NCBI GenBank assembly: GCA_964526835.1
Contig: CAZGMK010000008.1
Span: forward strand, 62,001-126,000
Reading direction: 5' to 3'
DNA: 64,000 bases
DNA from: DAOSXA01 sp964526835
Lineage (GTDB): Bacteria > Zixibacteria > MSB-5A5 > GN15 > FEB-12
The notes under the pieces: model-generated
Databases searched by the model: none
Told to the model about the DNA's origin: nothing
The model's input: the letters and a program-made list of their open reading frames with translations, nothing else
Made by a program: the position numbers and the translations under genes
In this document: positions 1-9,224 of the stretch, piece by piece
Position numbering within the stretch: the stretch's first letter is position 1
Layout: each line of letters opens with the position of its first letter

Positions 1-1719
1 ATCATCGATGCCGATGAGCGCTTCGTCAAAAAGGATGTGCCCGGGCTTCTCAGCGCCATCAACTCCGGCGACCACGAAGTCATCTCGGTCAACGTATACA
101 ATCTGTACGGTAGATCGCAGCACAAGCTGACGTCGGTGAACTCCATTCGATTCTTCCGCCGCAAACTGAATCTTCGCTACGAGGGCATCGTTCACAACAG
201 CCTCTACGTTCCAAAGGGCATCCGTATTGCGCGCGCGCCGTTTGCCATCGAGCACCTCGGCTATGACCTGGAGCCGGAGAAGATGGAGGCAAAATTCGAG
301 CGCTCTCATGCCCTGCTTCTGAAACAGGTGGAGGAGGATCCGGACTTCGCCTATGCCTGGTTCAACCTGGCCCAGCTTTACCGGGGGCGATTCAAAGACG
401 ACCTGGAGAAATTCGGCCCCAGGGTTATCGAATGTGCGCAGAAAGTGATTGAGCTGATCGATCCCGAAGATGCGCAGCGCGGCCACTTCTACATCATGGC
501 CCATGACCAGATCGGGTGGAGCAGATTCCTTCTGGGTGATTACGACGAGGCCGAGAGATGGGCTCGCAAGGCCCTGGAACTCAAGCCGGACTACCTGGAC
601 CCCATGATGCTGCTGGGCCATGTGCACAGTCGCCGGGGAGAGGCTGAGGAGGCTATTGCGGCCTACCGGAGATACCTGGAAGCCAGGGACAAGTACAACG
701 CTGACCTTGAAATCGACGCCATGATCCTTTACCACCCGGAGAACCAGGTCACGGCCTACTTTGGAATGGCGTGTATGGCCGAGATGATCGGTCGAATGGA
801 CGATGCCAGGAGATACTATCGCTGCACCCTTGATTATGACCGCGATCATCTTGACGCCCAGTTGCACCTGGGGCGGATTTACCTGCAGGAGGGGAACCTC
901 AAGGAGGCCGAAACACTCTTTCGTAAGGCCGTGGACGGACCATACAGGTCAGCCCGAGCAGCCCTGGGCCTCGGCACTGTGTCAGCTCAATTGGGATGTC
1001 CCGACGAAGCCGAGAAGTGGTACGAGCAGGCGCTGAGCCTGGAGCCCGACAGCCATGACATTCTGATCGAGGCGGGCAAGTTCTTCCTTGGCGCGGGGCA
1101 GATTGAACGCGCCCACGATCTGCTCGAGCGGGCGGCCTCGTCTGAGAACGCCACGCCAGAGACCTTTCGCCATCTGGCGTCATTGTGCTTTTCGAGGGGG
1201 GACTTCGAACGAGCCATCACCCTGTACAACAGAGTCGTTGCCGCGGACAGCGCGGACACTCAGGCGCACAACGATCTGGGGAACTGCCATTTCCGTAAGG
1301 AGGACTTTGACAAAGCCGAAGCGCACTACCTGGTGGCGCTTCAATCAGATGAAGCCATGTCGGTCACCTGGCGCAATCTCGGGCTGGCCAGAGCTCGGAT
1401 GGACCGTCCGCAAGACGCTCTGGCCGCCTTCGACAAGTACATGGAATTGGCTCCGGGAGATGTTCAAATTCTGCCCCTGATCGGCGATCTTCACTGCCGT
1501 CTGGGCGAGTTTCAGGCCGCGATACCGTACTATGAGAAGTTTCTGGCCCGACATCCCCATTCGGCCTCGGTTCTGTTTGGTCTTGCCGAGTGCTATCTCA
1601 ATATGGGACATACCGATTCGGCGATTTTGGGATACCGGAGGGTATTGACCCTCGAGCCCGCGAACAGAGCCGCTCAAAAGAGACTGGCCGAGCTGTTCGG
1701 TTCGGCGGCCAGGGCCTGA
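1..1719 (+). CDS. Family 2 glycosyltransferase with C-terminal TPR array (5' end outside window)
   Basis: The reading frame is open from base 1, so the gene begins upstream. The first visible residues are IIDADERF, the DxD-type metal/nucleotide-sugar motif with following acidic residue seen in family 2 glycosyltransferases (as in 'LDADERL'). About 100 residues of transferase fold follow, with the usual HLGY motif, and then roughly 430 residues of tandem 34-residue TPR units with recurrent A..LG and P..A spacing. This arrangement is known from soluble bacterial transferases that glycosylate proteins or build surface glycans. The gene ends about 310 bases before the flagellin gene on the same strand, so flagellin is a plausible acceptor, but that is inference from position only. 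The sugar donor cannot be told from the sequence. Confidence 0.8.
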   Translation: MIDADERFVKKDVPGLLSAINSGDHEVISVNVYNLYGRSQHKLTSVNSIRFFRRKLNLRYEGIVHNSLYVPKGIRIARAPFAIEHLGYDLEPEKMEAKFERSHALLLKQVEEDPDFAYAWFNLAQLYRGRFKDDLEKFGPRVIECAQKVIELIDPEDAQRGHFYIMAHDQIGWSRFLLGDYDEAERWARKALELKPDYLDPMMLLGHVHSRRGEAEEAIAAYRRYLEARDKYNADLEIDAMILYHPENQVTAYFGMACMAEMIGRMDDARRYYRCTLDYDRDHLDAQLHLGRIYLQEGNLKEAETLFRKAVDGPYRSARAALGLGTVSAQLGCPDEAEKWYEQALSLEPDSHDILIEAGKFFLGAGQIERAHDLLERAASSENATPETFRHLASLCFSRGDFERAITLYNRVVAADSADTQAHNDLGNCHFRKEDFDKAEAHYLVALQSDEAMSVTWRNLGLARARMDRPQDALAAFDKYMELAPGDVQILPLIGDLHCRLGEFQAAIPYYEKFLARHPHSASVLFGLAECYLNMGHTDSAILGYRRVLTLEPANRAAQKRLAELFGSAARA

Positions 1720-1785
1720 TTATGCTCGGCTGGAATCGACTGTCTCATTTTCTGTCATGTCATTGGATTTTCCCCATTAAGCCCC

Positions 1786-1812
1786 TCAAGCCCCTCAAGT
1801 TTTTGCCGATTT
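1786..1812 (+). promoter_or_regulatory. Candidate sigma-28 (FliA) promoter for flagellin
   Basis: TCAAGCCC at 1786-1793, an 11-base spacer, then GCCGATTT at 1805-1812. The FliA consensus is TAAAGTTT-N11-GCCGATAA, so the -10 matches at six of eight positions with exact spacing, while the -35 is partial. It would leave a leader of about 210 bases before fliC. The presence of FlgM in the same cluster supports sigma-28 control. The remainder of the 1720-2032 gap shows no coding potential. Confidence 0.4.
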
Positions 1813-2032
1813 CTTAACTAAAGATATCGAGAGGACTGATCACTGCGAATACAGATACTTCTCGGAAAGGAGGACAGCGGCGACACCGCCGCCATCGCAC
1901 AACGGAGTCACATGGAAGCCGGACTCTAAGAACAGCAACATAGGAAGTGTCAGTGGATGCGTATAGCAAACCTGAATTACAATAAACAGTAAGGGGTACG
2001 GAGACCCCCAGCCATTCAAGGAGGATTTATCC

Positions 2033-4228
2033 ATGGCACTTCGCATTAACCACAACCTGGCGGCGCTCAATGCGCACAGGAACCTGGTCAACACCAACAA
2101 CTCTCTGCAGCAATCGATGCAGAAGTTGTCGTCGGGCTACCGGATCAACAAAGGTTCGGATGACCCGGCCGGTCTGGTGATTTCCGAGCAGTTCCGTGCT
2201 CAGATCGCCGGCCTCAATCGCGCGATCGACAACTCCGAGGGGTCGATCAGCATGGTTCAGACTGCTGAAGGCGCTCTCGCCGAGATCAACAACCTGCTGA
2301 TCTCGATGCGCGAACTGGCCATTCACGCGGCCAACGAGGGCTTCAACGACGCCGAGCAGCTCGCGGCCGATCAGGCGGAAATCACCAACGCGATCAAGAC
2401 CATCGATCGCATCGCCGCCAACACCCAGTTTGGCACCAAGCTCCTGCTGGACGGCTCCAAGGAGAACGTGGCCGCCGTGACCACCGCCAACGCCTCCGGC
2501 GTCAGCCTGAAGGACTCCAACCTGGACACCGGCACCTACTCGCTGGCGGCAGTGAAGGTGGCCGACGCCACCGCGACCCTGAACTCCACCGCCAAGGGTC
2601 TCTCGCTGGCCAACACCGACGGCAACCCCTACAATCTGTCCGACGGTGTCCACAACATCGACATCGTCCAGGCTTCCGACGTTGCCACCAAGACGTCGAC
2701 CGGCGTCTCGATCGCCGACACCTGGGGCAACGACCTCACCCTGGCCGCTACCGGTCGCGCCGCGTACATCTCGGCCACCGGCGGCTTCAGTAAGGTCGGC
2801 GCCGGCGCCAATTCCGGTGACTATACCTTCATCCTGAATCTGCAGGAGAATGGCGCCACCGCCGTCGGCAACCAGGCCCTGGCGATCCACATTACCACGG
2901 CTGACACTGCGTCCACTGTTAAGACCAAACTCGAGTCCGCCATCGCCGCGAACAGTGAACTCGCCGGCAAGATCAATGTGACGACTTCCGTCGGCACGAT
3001 CGGCGGCATCGCTGAGTCGGTCCGCTTCGGCTTCGAATATGCCAAAGAGGGAGCGCAGTACTCCATCAAGACGGAGGCTTCCACCACGACGGCCTCTGGC
3101 GCCACTTTCAGCTGGGGCGCATCCAGCGACCGCGGTGTCTCCGAAAACGTCCTGAATCTCACTGCCAATTCCTCGAGTCAGTTGTTGACTGACGATGTGA
3201 CCGTAGCCGCGGCCACGTATAGCTCTCTGAGCGATCTGGTCGACGCCATCAACACTGCGATCGACGCTTCCGGCTTCGCAACCGCCGCGGACTTTGCGGC
3301 GGAGGTCTACGACACCGACAAGATCCGTTTCTCGACGCTGGACGAGGGATCGAAGTACTACCTGAAGCACAACGCGTCGGTCGGCAACGATGAGGACCTG
3401 TCGAATGTCCTCAATTTGTCAGTGGACACAACCAACCAGACCGGTGTGGATGCGATCGTCAACTTCGATGGCTATTCCAATATCATCGACGATGTCCAGC
3501 TTGGCTCCACGCGCCAGATCACGCTCGAGACCGCCGCGTACGGCAGTGCTGACCGCGGCACGGTCGAGATGACGGTCCAGAAGGCCTCGGCTGCCTTCGC
3601 CACCGGCGTCGGCGGCGTGGATACCGGCAACCTCCTGCTGGATGTCACCGGTACACAGCTCGATGTCCAGCTCGACGGTGCTACTGCGCAGCGCGTCACC
3701 GTCGGCCAGGATTCGGTAATCTACAATGCGGACCGGACCGAGTGGATCACGGTCAACTACGGCCTGACCTCCACCGGCGGCAACGAGACGATCAGTTCGA
3801 CCAACCAGGCGCTGGTCTTCCAGATCGGTGGTAATGTTGGTCAGACGGCCAAGATATCGATGCGCAACATGGCTTCAACGGCGCTCGGTAACGACTTGAC
3901 CGGCAACACCTTCTCATCGCTGGCCGAGATCGACGTCACCACCGCCGCAGGCGCCCAGGATGCCCAGGCAGTGATCGACGCCGCCATCAACGAAGTCTCC
4001 ACCACCCGCGGATCGCTGGGTAGTTTCCAGAAGAACACTCTGGAGTCGAACCTGCGCAACCTCCGGGTGGCGGCCCAGAACCTGACCGCCTCGGAATCAC
4101 AGCTCCGTGACACCGACATGGCCCGCGAGATGTCGCAGTTCACGAAGGACCAGATTCTGATGCAGGCCGGTACAGCCATGCTGGCCCAGGCCAACCAGGT
4201 ACCGCAGTCGGTACTGCAACTGTTCTAA
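2033..4228 (+). CDS. fliC: Flagellin (filament subunit), large variant
   Basis: Structural subunit of the flagellar filament, exported through the flagellar type III system. The conserved D0/D1 segments are unmistakable. The N-terminus starts MALRINHNLAALNAHRNL and has the SSGYRINKGSDDPAG signature near residues 33-48. The C-terminal about 90 residues carry LRDTDMAREM and end in VPQSVLQLF. Between them lies an unusually long variable region (about residues 150-630, rich in Thr, Ala, Asp, Gly) that would form the surface-exposed D2/D3 domains; at 731 residues the protein is much longer than the 270-500 usual for flagellins. The start codon is preceded by an AAGGAGG ribosome-binding site. A strong hairpin follows the stop codon. 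The neighbours fliD, fliS and flgM confirm the role. Confidence 0.97.
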   Translation: MALRINHNLAALNAHRNLVNTNNSLQQSMQKLSSGYRINKGSDDPAGLVISEQFRAQIAGLNRAIDNSEGSISMVQTAEGALAEINNLLISMRELAIHAANEGFNDAEQLAADQAEITNAIKTIDRIAANTQFGTKLLLDGSKENVAAVTTANASGVSLKDSNLDTGTYSLAAVKVADATATLNSTAKGLSLANTDGNPYNLSDGVHNIDIVQASDVATKTSTGVSIADTWGNDLTLAATGRAAYISATGGFSKVGAGANSGDYTFILNLQENGATAVGNQALAIHITTADTASTVKTKLESAIAANSELAGKINVTTSVGTIGGIAESVRFGFEYAKEGAQYSIKTEASTTTASGATFSWGASSDRGVSENVLNLTANSSSQLLTDDVTVAAATYSSLSDLVDAINTAIDASGFATAADFAAEVYDTDKIRFSTLDEGSKYYLKHNASVGNDEDLSNVLNLSVDTTNQTGVDAIVNFDGYSNIIDDVQLGSTRQITLETAAYGSADRGTVEMTVQKASAAFATGVGGVDTGNLLLDVTGTQLDVQLDGATAQRVTVGQDSVIYNADRTEWITVNYGLTSTGGNETISSTNQALVFQIGGNVGQTAKISMRNMASTALGNDLTGNTFSSLAEIDVTTAAGAQDAQAVIDAAINEVSTTRGSLGSFQKNTLESNLRNLRVAAQNLTASESQLRDTDMAREMSQFTKDQILMQAGTAMLAQANQVPQSVLQLF

Positions 4229-4258
4229 GCCGACTGCTCGGCTCGACAGTGAACATAG

Positions 4259-4286
4259 CCCGGGAGGAGTTGAACCTCCTCCCGGG
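4259..4286 (+). terminator. Strong hairpin after fliC (no U-tract)
   Basis: Perfect 11-bp inverted repeat CCCGGGAGGAG / CTCCTCCCGGG (4259-4269 and 4276-4286) with a 6-base loop. It has no run of T after it, so it may act as an mRNA 3'-stabiliser or partial terminator separating highly expressed flagellin from fliD. A smaller AGCCGA/TCGGCT hairpin lies just upstream (4228-4243). Confidence 0.6.
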
Positions 4287-4348
4287 AACAATTGAATCGG
4301 TAAGCCTTATGCGGACATTGAAGTCCACACCAGCCGTAGGAGTTAACG

Positions 4349-6682
4349 ATGCCGGGCACCCAGGCTATTGATGGCATCACATCCGGTTTTGACACAACCG
4401 CGATCGTCGATGCCTTGATTTCGTTTGAGCGCCGACCTGCTGTCCAGATGGAGCAGGACCAGGCCAACAAGACCAATATGGTCACCGCCCTCAAGGCGCT
4501 TCAGGCCAAACTGGTCGCCGTCGAAACCCAGGCCGGCACGCTCCGGCGCGCTTCGACCTTCGAGAAAGCCTCAATCAGCGTCTCAGACGAACAGTATCTC
4601 ACAGCTACCCGGGGCGGTGAGGTCACCAGCGGCTCCTACGACCTGCGAGTACTGGCAGTGGCCCGAAATCATCAGATAGCCTCGCAGGGCATCAGCGACG
4701 TCGATGAGGCCCTCATGGGTACCGGGACGATCACGATCGCCGTCGGTAACTCGGCCGCCGAGACGATAACGATCGACGAGAACAATAACTCCCTGGTAGG
4801 CATCAAGAACGCCATTAACAGCGCCGGCGCGGGCGTCACGGCCAGTATCATCAACGACGGTTCTTCCTCCAATCCTTATCGTCTGGTCCTGGCCGCCAAT
4901 GAAACCGGCGCCAAAAAACAGATATCATTTACCGCCTCCCTATCGGGAGGGAACAGCCTGGATTTTGATAATGCCTCGTTCGACGCCGTCGAGGAAGCGA
5001 GTATCGCCGATGCCACCACCGCCGCGATGTCGCTCGGATCGACGGCCGGCTACAGCGGCAGCACCAACAAAAGCTACATAATCACCGTTGACGGCAGCGG
5101 CAGCTACACCGTGGGCGCCGACACGATTACTCTTAACTGGACCGATGGGACCAACTCCGGCTCGATAGAGATTGACGCCGAGGACACCGAAGTGGAGTTC
5201 ACCGGCGCAGGCGCCGATGGTCTCTATCTGCAGCTCGGAGCAGGTGTGGTTCACGGCGGTGATGAGTTCCGGGTCGACGCGTTCGCGCCGACCCTCCAGG
5301 ATCCGACCGACGCCAGGCTGCAGTTGGGATCAAGCTCCGGCGGTGGATCGCCGATCGTGGTTACCTCAGCCTCCAACAATTTCGGGGATGTTATCGGCGG
5401 CATCAACGTCACCGCCCGGAAGGTGACGCCGGATGACGAAGTGGTGACGGTGAGCTCTGAGATCGACACGGCCAGCATCAAGAGCTCGATCAAGAGCTTC
5501 ATCAATGCCTACAACGATGCAATGGACTACATCAACGAGCACAGCAAGTACAACCAGGAGACCGGCGAATCGGGGGTGCTTTTCGGGGACTCGACCCTCT
5601 GGACGACCCAGAATCGATTACGATCTATTGTCACCTCGACCGTCACCGGCGTCTCTTCCAGGTACAACCAGCTCTATGGCATCGGGATTCGTCACGACGA
5701 GAACAGCAAGCTGGCCATCGCCGACTCCGGTGCTCTTGACAAAGCCCTGGCCGACGACTTCCAGGCGGTCGTGAATATCTTCACTGATTCCGGAACCTCC
5801 TCCAGCCAGTTTATCGAGTTCATCTCGATGACCGGTGATTCGAAGGCCGGTGCGACCTACGATGTCGATGTCACATCCGCGGCGACCAATGGCAACTATG
5901 CCGCCGCCGCCATAGGCGATCCGGCTGTGAGTCCACTGACCCTGAACAGCACTAACAACCAGCTTCGTCTCAAGATTGACGGCCTGACGTCAGAGCCTCT
6001 GCTGCTGACTGAGAAGACCTACAACAGCGGCAAGGAATTGGCGACCGAGATTCAACGGCAGCTCGACGCCGACGGCCGGGTCGGTCACCTCGGCGCCCAG
6101 GTCTCGTGGGATTCGGGCAGTAGCCAGTTGATCATTACCAGTGGCTCGTATGGCTCGAGTTCGAAAATCGAGATGGATACGACAGTCGACAACTCCGCCC
6201 ACACTATTCTGGGTCTGGCCGCAGGCACGTCAACCGAGGGGACGGACGTCGCGGGGACCATCAACGGCGAGGCCGCCACGGGTCGCGGACAGTATCTGAC
6301 GGGCGACGAAGGCAACGAAAACACCGCCGGGGTCAAACTGCTCGTCACGCTCGGGCAAAGCCAGGTTACCGGCGGAGTCGAAGGCAGTATAACTATCAGC
6401 CGGGGGGTCGCCTCACAGGCCTTCGCCTATCTCGACAAACTGACCGCGCCCACGGACGGAGTGTTTGATACCAAGATTCGGGGGATCAACAGCCAGATCG
6501 AAAGCATCAAGGGACGGATCAGCGACATTGATGAGCGCCTGGCCATGAGGCGTGAATCGCTGATGCAGCAATTCTGGGATATGGAAAACGCCCTGGCCGA
6601 GATGAACTCGCAGATGGACTATCTGACATCTATGGCCACACAACTCAGCAAGAACTGGCAACTTAGCGGTAAGAGAAAATAA
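4349..6682 (+). CDS. fliD: Flagellar filament cap protein (hook-associated protein 2)
   Basis: FliD forms the cap at the filament tip that folds incoming flagellin. The N-terminal FliD_N domain (about residues 1-110) has the typical opening GITSGFDTTAIVDALI followed by an amphipathic helical stretch. The C-terminus (about residues 680-777) is a heptad-rich helical segment ending in MATQLSKNW, as in the FliD_C domain. The 777-residue length is above the 450-670 typical of the family, because of Ser/Thr/Gly-rich inserted domains in the middle; this parallels the enlarged flagellin and may reflect co-adaptation. The start has a TAGGAG site 7 bases upstream. fliS follows 28 bases downstream, so the two are probably co-transcribed. 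Confidence 0.95.
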   Translation: MPGTQAIDGITSGFDTTAIVDALISFERRPAVQMEQDQANKTNMVTALKALQAKLVAVETQAGTLRRASTFEKASISVSDEQYLTATRGGEVTSGSYDLRVLAVARNHQIASQGISDVDEALMGTGTITIAVGNSAAETITIDENNNSLVGIKNAINSAGAGVTASIINDGSSSNPYRLVLAANETGAKKQISFTASLSGGNSLDFDNASFDAVEEASIADATTAAMSLGSTAGYSGSTNKSYIITVDGSGSYTVGADTITLNWTDGTNSGSIEIDAEDTEVEFTGAGADGLYLQLGAGVVHGGDEFRVDAFAPTLQDPTDARLQLGSSSGGGSPIVVTSASNNFGDVIGGINVTARKVTPDDEVVTVSSEIDTASIKSSIKSFINAYNDAMDYINEHSKYNQETGESGVLFGDSTLWTTQNRLRSIVTSTVTGVSSRYNQLYGIGIRHDENSKLAIADSGALDKALADDFQAVVNIFTDSGTSSSQFIEFISMTGDSKAGATYDVDVTSAATNGNYAAAAIGDPAVSPLTLNSTNNQLRLKIDGLTSEPLLLTEKTYNSGKELATEIQRQLDADGRVGHLGAQVSWDSGSSQLIITSGSYGSSSKIEMDTTVDNSAHTILGLAAGTSTEGTDVAGTINGEAATGRGQYLTGDEGNENTAGVKLLVTLGQSQVTGGVEGSITISRGVASQAFAYLDKLTAPTDGVFDTKIRGINSQIESIKGRISDIDERLAMRRESLMQQFWDMENALAEMNSQMDYLTSMATQLSKNWQLSGKRK

Positions 6683-6710
6683 CACGATATACAGGTCATC
6701 GGAGGAGAGA

Positions 6711-7154
6711 ATGGACACCAGCATAAGCTCATATCGGACTGTCGACACCCACGGCAGATCGCAACTAGACCTGATACTGCAAGTCTATGACGGCGCTATC
6801 GCGGCCTACCAGCAGGCGAGTGAGTGCTACAAGACCGAGCAACTGGCCGAAGGCCGCCGGCAGATGGAGCGAGCCAAGAGGTTCGTCGTCCACCTGTACA
6901 CGTCGCTGAATCCGGAGAAGGGCGGAGTGATCGCCGAGAATCTCGGGAAAATCTATGCTTTCGTAGTGCAGGAAACGGACGTCGCTACAGCCACGAAAGA
7001 TACCGGGAAAATTGACGATATCATTAACATACTGGATAACCTGCGGCAAGGCTGGCGCGGGCTCAAAGAGCAGGAAGCGTCGAGGTCAGGTCCGGCCGAA
7101 CCTGCGTCCGAGACCGAACCCCAGCCGGCCGGCAGCTTCAGCACCTCAGCATGA
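6711..7154 (+). CDS. fliS: Flagellin export chaperone
   Basis: FliS binds the C-terminal helices of unassembled flagellin in the cytoplasm and prevents premature polymerisation. The 147-residue protein shows the family pattern: SYRTVDTHGRSQLDLILQVYDGAI at the N-terminus (the LILQVYDGAI helix is typical) and a helical bundle of about 125 residues including the conserved LYTSLNPEKGG region. The C-terminal 25 residues (Pro/Glu/Ser rich) look disordered. A GGAGG site precedes the ATG. The final four bases overlap the start of the next gene (ATGA), indicating translational coupling. Confidence 0.93.
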   Translation: MDTSISSYRTVDTHGRSQLDLILQVYDGAIAAYQQASECYKTEQLAEGRRQMERAKRFVVHLYTSLNPEKGGVIAENLGKIYAFVVQETDVATATKDTGKIDDIINILDNLRQGWRGLKEQEASRSGPAEPASETEPQPAGSFSTSA

Positions 7155-7618
7155 GCGGCGACATGGACAACACCGACGTAACGCAGATGGAGCGAAAACT
7201 CCTGTTCATCCTCAAGGAGGAATACTCGTTCTATCAGTCCCTTTACCTGACGCTGGACAAGCAACGCGATGCGGTCAAGTACAACAATGACGAGCGACTG
7301 CTTGATTTATTCACGGAGATCGAGCGGTGCCACAAGAGAATCAAGCGCTCTGAAGAGAAGGTAGCGATTCTCAAGCAGAAAGCGCCGCAGGTTTTCGAAC
7401 GGGCCTCGGCCAGTCCGGAAGTCAGGAAGATTGTCAACAGCATCGCCACCATGGTGAAGAAGAATATGAACCTGGTACGCGAGTGTGAGGAGTACCTGCA
7501 GGGACGCTACCAGCGCATAAAGGATGAGCTGGGCGAACTGAGGAACAGCAGCAAAATACTTCAATACCTCAGCGACGCATCGCCCTCAGCGCCCCAGTTC
7601 GTAGATGGGAAAAGCTGA
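7151..7618 (+). CDS. FlgN/FliT-like flagellar export chaperone
   Basis: A 155-residue, almost wholly helical, charged protein starting at an ATGA overlap with fliS. It fits the FlgN family, a type III export chaperone for the hook-filament junction proteins FlgK and FlgL, in size, helical layout (about residues 10-130) and position between fliS and flgM. There are no sharp sequence signatures, so FliT-like function (chaperone for FliD) is an alternative. The C-terminal 20 residues are Ser/Pro rich. Co-transcription with fliS is very likely. Confidence 0.7.
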   Translation: MSGDMDNTDVTQMERKLLFILKEEYSFYQSLYLTLDKQRDAVKYNNDERLLDLFTEIERCHKRIKRSEEKVAILKQKAPQVFERASASPEVRKIVNSIATMVKKNMNLVRECEEYLQGRYQRIKDELGELRNSSKILQYLSDASPSAPQFVDGKS

Positions 7619-7682
7619 TGGAGACTTAACGCTGCCGGATGCCGGCGGCAGCCACCGCCATAGGAAACAGGAAGGTGAGAAG

Positions 7683-8051
7683 ATGGAAATCGGACCAGAC
7701 AAGATCAACAACGCCGCCAGGCCGCCACGGGCGCGGACCGAGCAGTGCGACCGAGGGCAGGATGAGCCAAGTGCACATGCGAGGACCGACAGTGTCCAGC
7801 TGTCCGGCGATGCACGGGTGCGCATCGCCGAGGCTGTCCGTCTGGACCAAAGCGGCGACTACTCCGAGAAGGGATTGCGGGCCAGGGTTCGCGCCCACAG
7901 CGACAGCTTGCACTCGACCGATCCGGAGAGGGTCCAGCAGATTCGTGATCGAATCGAGAGCGGGTATTATGAGCGAGATGACATCAAACAGCGGATCGCC
8001 GGCAGGCTGGCCGATGAGCTGATGCCACCGGAGGATTCGAGCAGAGAGTAG
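7683..8051 (+). CDS. flgM: Anti-sigma-28 factor
   Basis: FlgM holds the flagellar sigma factor FliA inactive until it is exported through the completed hook-basal body. The C-terminal half has the family pattern: DSVQLSGDARVRIAEA (about residues 36-51) and then RVQQIRDRIESGYYERDD followed by an IAGRLADEL helix. The N-terminal 35 residues are polar and likely disordered, as expected for an exported factor. I chose the ATG at 7683 because AGGAAGGTGAGA lies just upstream; an in-frame start at 7605 would overlap the preceding gene and add 26 unusual residues. A 4-base gap separates it from the HDOD gene. It implies that the cell has FliA elsewhere. Confidence 0.9.
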   Translation: MEIGPDKINNAARPPRARTEQCDRGQDEPSAHARTDSVQLSGDARVRIAEAVRLDQSGDYSEKGLRARVRAHSDSLHSTDPERVQQIRDRIESGYYERDDIKQRIAGRLADELMPPEDSSRE

Positions 8052-8055
8052 CACG

Positions 8056-8949
8056 ATGACGACGACCACCGAACCGATTGACAATAAGGTCAAGCAGGTA
8101 ATCTCCAATATCCGAAACCTGCCCACCCCTCCTATCGTTTTCCACCAGATTCAAAAGGTCATCAATGACCCCAACGCCTCCGCTGCGCAGGTCGCGGCGG
8201 TGCTGGCCGAGGATCCCGCAATGTCGGTGAAGGTCCTTAAGCTCACCAACTCGGCCTTCTATGGTCTGGCCCGCGAAGTGGAATCGGTTCGCCAGGCGGT
8301 GGTAATCGTCGGTATGGAGGCGGTTAAGAACCTGGTGTTGTCGGCTTCGGTGCTGGACATGTTCAAAAGCGACGAACTGGACCAGGAATACCAGGAGGCT
8401 TTCTGGCGCCATTCGCTCGCCACGGCCTTCTGTTGCCGTCTGCTTGCCCGCCATGTCAAGTCGCGCGGAATTGTGGACCCGGATAGCATCTTCTCGGCCG
8501 GACTGCTCCACGATGTGGGTAAGCTCATCGTATGCTGCTTTCTGCCCCCCGAATACCAGAAGCTCAAGGCCGCGCGAGACGCCGATACTGAATGTCAGGA
8601 CCACCAGGTCGAGGAGCGCACTCTCAAGTACAACCATGCCCAGATAGGAGGCTTCCTGGCCCTTCAGTGGAAACTCCCGGCTAAGCTCAGCGAGGCGATC
8701 ACCTATCACCACTATCCTCAATTGGCTCAAAGTGATTCGCCAATCGCCTATATCGTGCACATTGGCAACTGGTTGGCCAAAAAGACGTTCTACGATCGCG
8801 GCCAGCAGTATCTGGTCGGTGAACTGGGAGAGGGGGTCGCCGACTACATGGGTCTTTCAGAAGCCGATCTGGAGGGCTTCTCCGACCTTCTTCGCGAGGA
8901 ATATGTCAAGGCCGAGACATTCATGGCCATGGCGGGCCTCGGCGGCTGA
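8056..8949 (+). CDS. HDOD domain signalling protein
   Basis: A 297-residue single-domain HDOD protein (about residues 10-215), a relative of HD phosphohydrolases that typically lacks catalytic metal ligands and acts as a scaffold in signalling or motility control. Visible family features are LPTPPIVFHQIQKVI at the N-terminus, DPAMSVKVLKLTNSAFYG, and an HDVGK motif (GLLHDVGKLIV, about residue 155). HDVGK retains the H-D pair, so residual hydrolase activity cannot be excluded. It starts 4 bases after flgM stops, so it is part of the flagellar operon; a role in motility or c-di-GMP-linked regulation is a reasonable inference. The next gene is on a separate promoter. Confidence 0.88.
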   Translation: MTTTTEPIDNKVKQVISNIRNLPTPPIVFHQIQKVINDPNASAAQVAAVLAEDPAMSVKVLKLTNSAFYGLAREVESVRQAVVIVGMEAVKNLVLSASVLDMFKSDELDQEYQEAFWRHSLATAFCCRLLARHVKSRGIVDPDSIFSAGLLHDVGKLIVCCFLPPEYQKLKAARDADTECQDHQVEERTLKYNHAQIGGFLALQWKLPAKLSEAITYHHYPQLAQSDSPIAYIVHIGNWLAKKTFYDRGQQYLVGELGEGVADYMGLSEADLEGFSDLLREEYVKAETFMAMAGLGG

Positions 8950-8983
8950 CCCGGCGTTGACCGTCCCCCGAGCCATTTTGGGC

Positions 8984-9011
8984 TTGACACATCCACTTCA
9001 CGCGCTATAAT
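8984..9011 (+). promoter_or_regulatory. Consensus sigma-70 promoter for tRNA-Val (and probably thrS operon)
   Basis: TTGACA at 8984-8989, 16-base spacer, TATAAT at 9006-9011: both hexamers are perfect. The expected start of transcription is near 9018, about 45 bases before the tRNA. No terminator is seen between the tRNA and thrS, so the translation gene block may be read from here too. Confidence 0.85.
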
Positions 9012-9064
9012 GACGCGTTGAATTGACCCGGCCGGCCCTGAGTAGGGCGAAGGGTACAGGTGAT

Positions 9065-9141
9065 GGGCGATTAGCTCAGATGGTTAGAGTACTTGCTTGA
9101 CATGCAAGGGGTCACTGGTTCGATTCCAGTATCGCCCACCA
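9065..9141 (+). tRNA. tRNA-Val (anticodon GAC)
   Basis: A 77-base cloverleaf: acceptor stem GGGCGAT (9065-9071) pairs with ATCGCCC (9131-9137). The anticodon stem CTTGC/GCAAG encloses loop TTGACAT with anticodon GAC at 9099-9101, which reads GUC valine codons. The T arm is ACTGG-TTCGATT-CCAGT. The discriminator is A and the CCA end is encoded (9139-9141). Confidence 0.95.
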
Positions 9142-9224
9142 TTATTAAGGCAGACGCGGCGGGTTCCGATTCCAGCTTGCAGGAATCGCGATCCGCGTTC
9201 TGTTTTTATGTGAGGATGGACGTT

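Noticed and set aside
2027..3370. Long minus-strand reading frame (447 residues) inside fliC
   Set aside because: It is antisense to the clear flagellin gene, has a Gly/Val/Arg-rich composition arising from the GC-rich codon complement, and no ribosome-binding site.
9142..9224. T-box or riboswitch upstream of thrS
   Set aside because: The gap is only about 80 bases and shows neither a T-box bulge motif nor an antiterminator/terminator pair.
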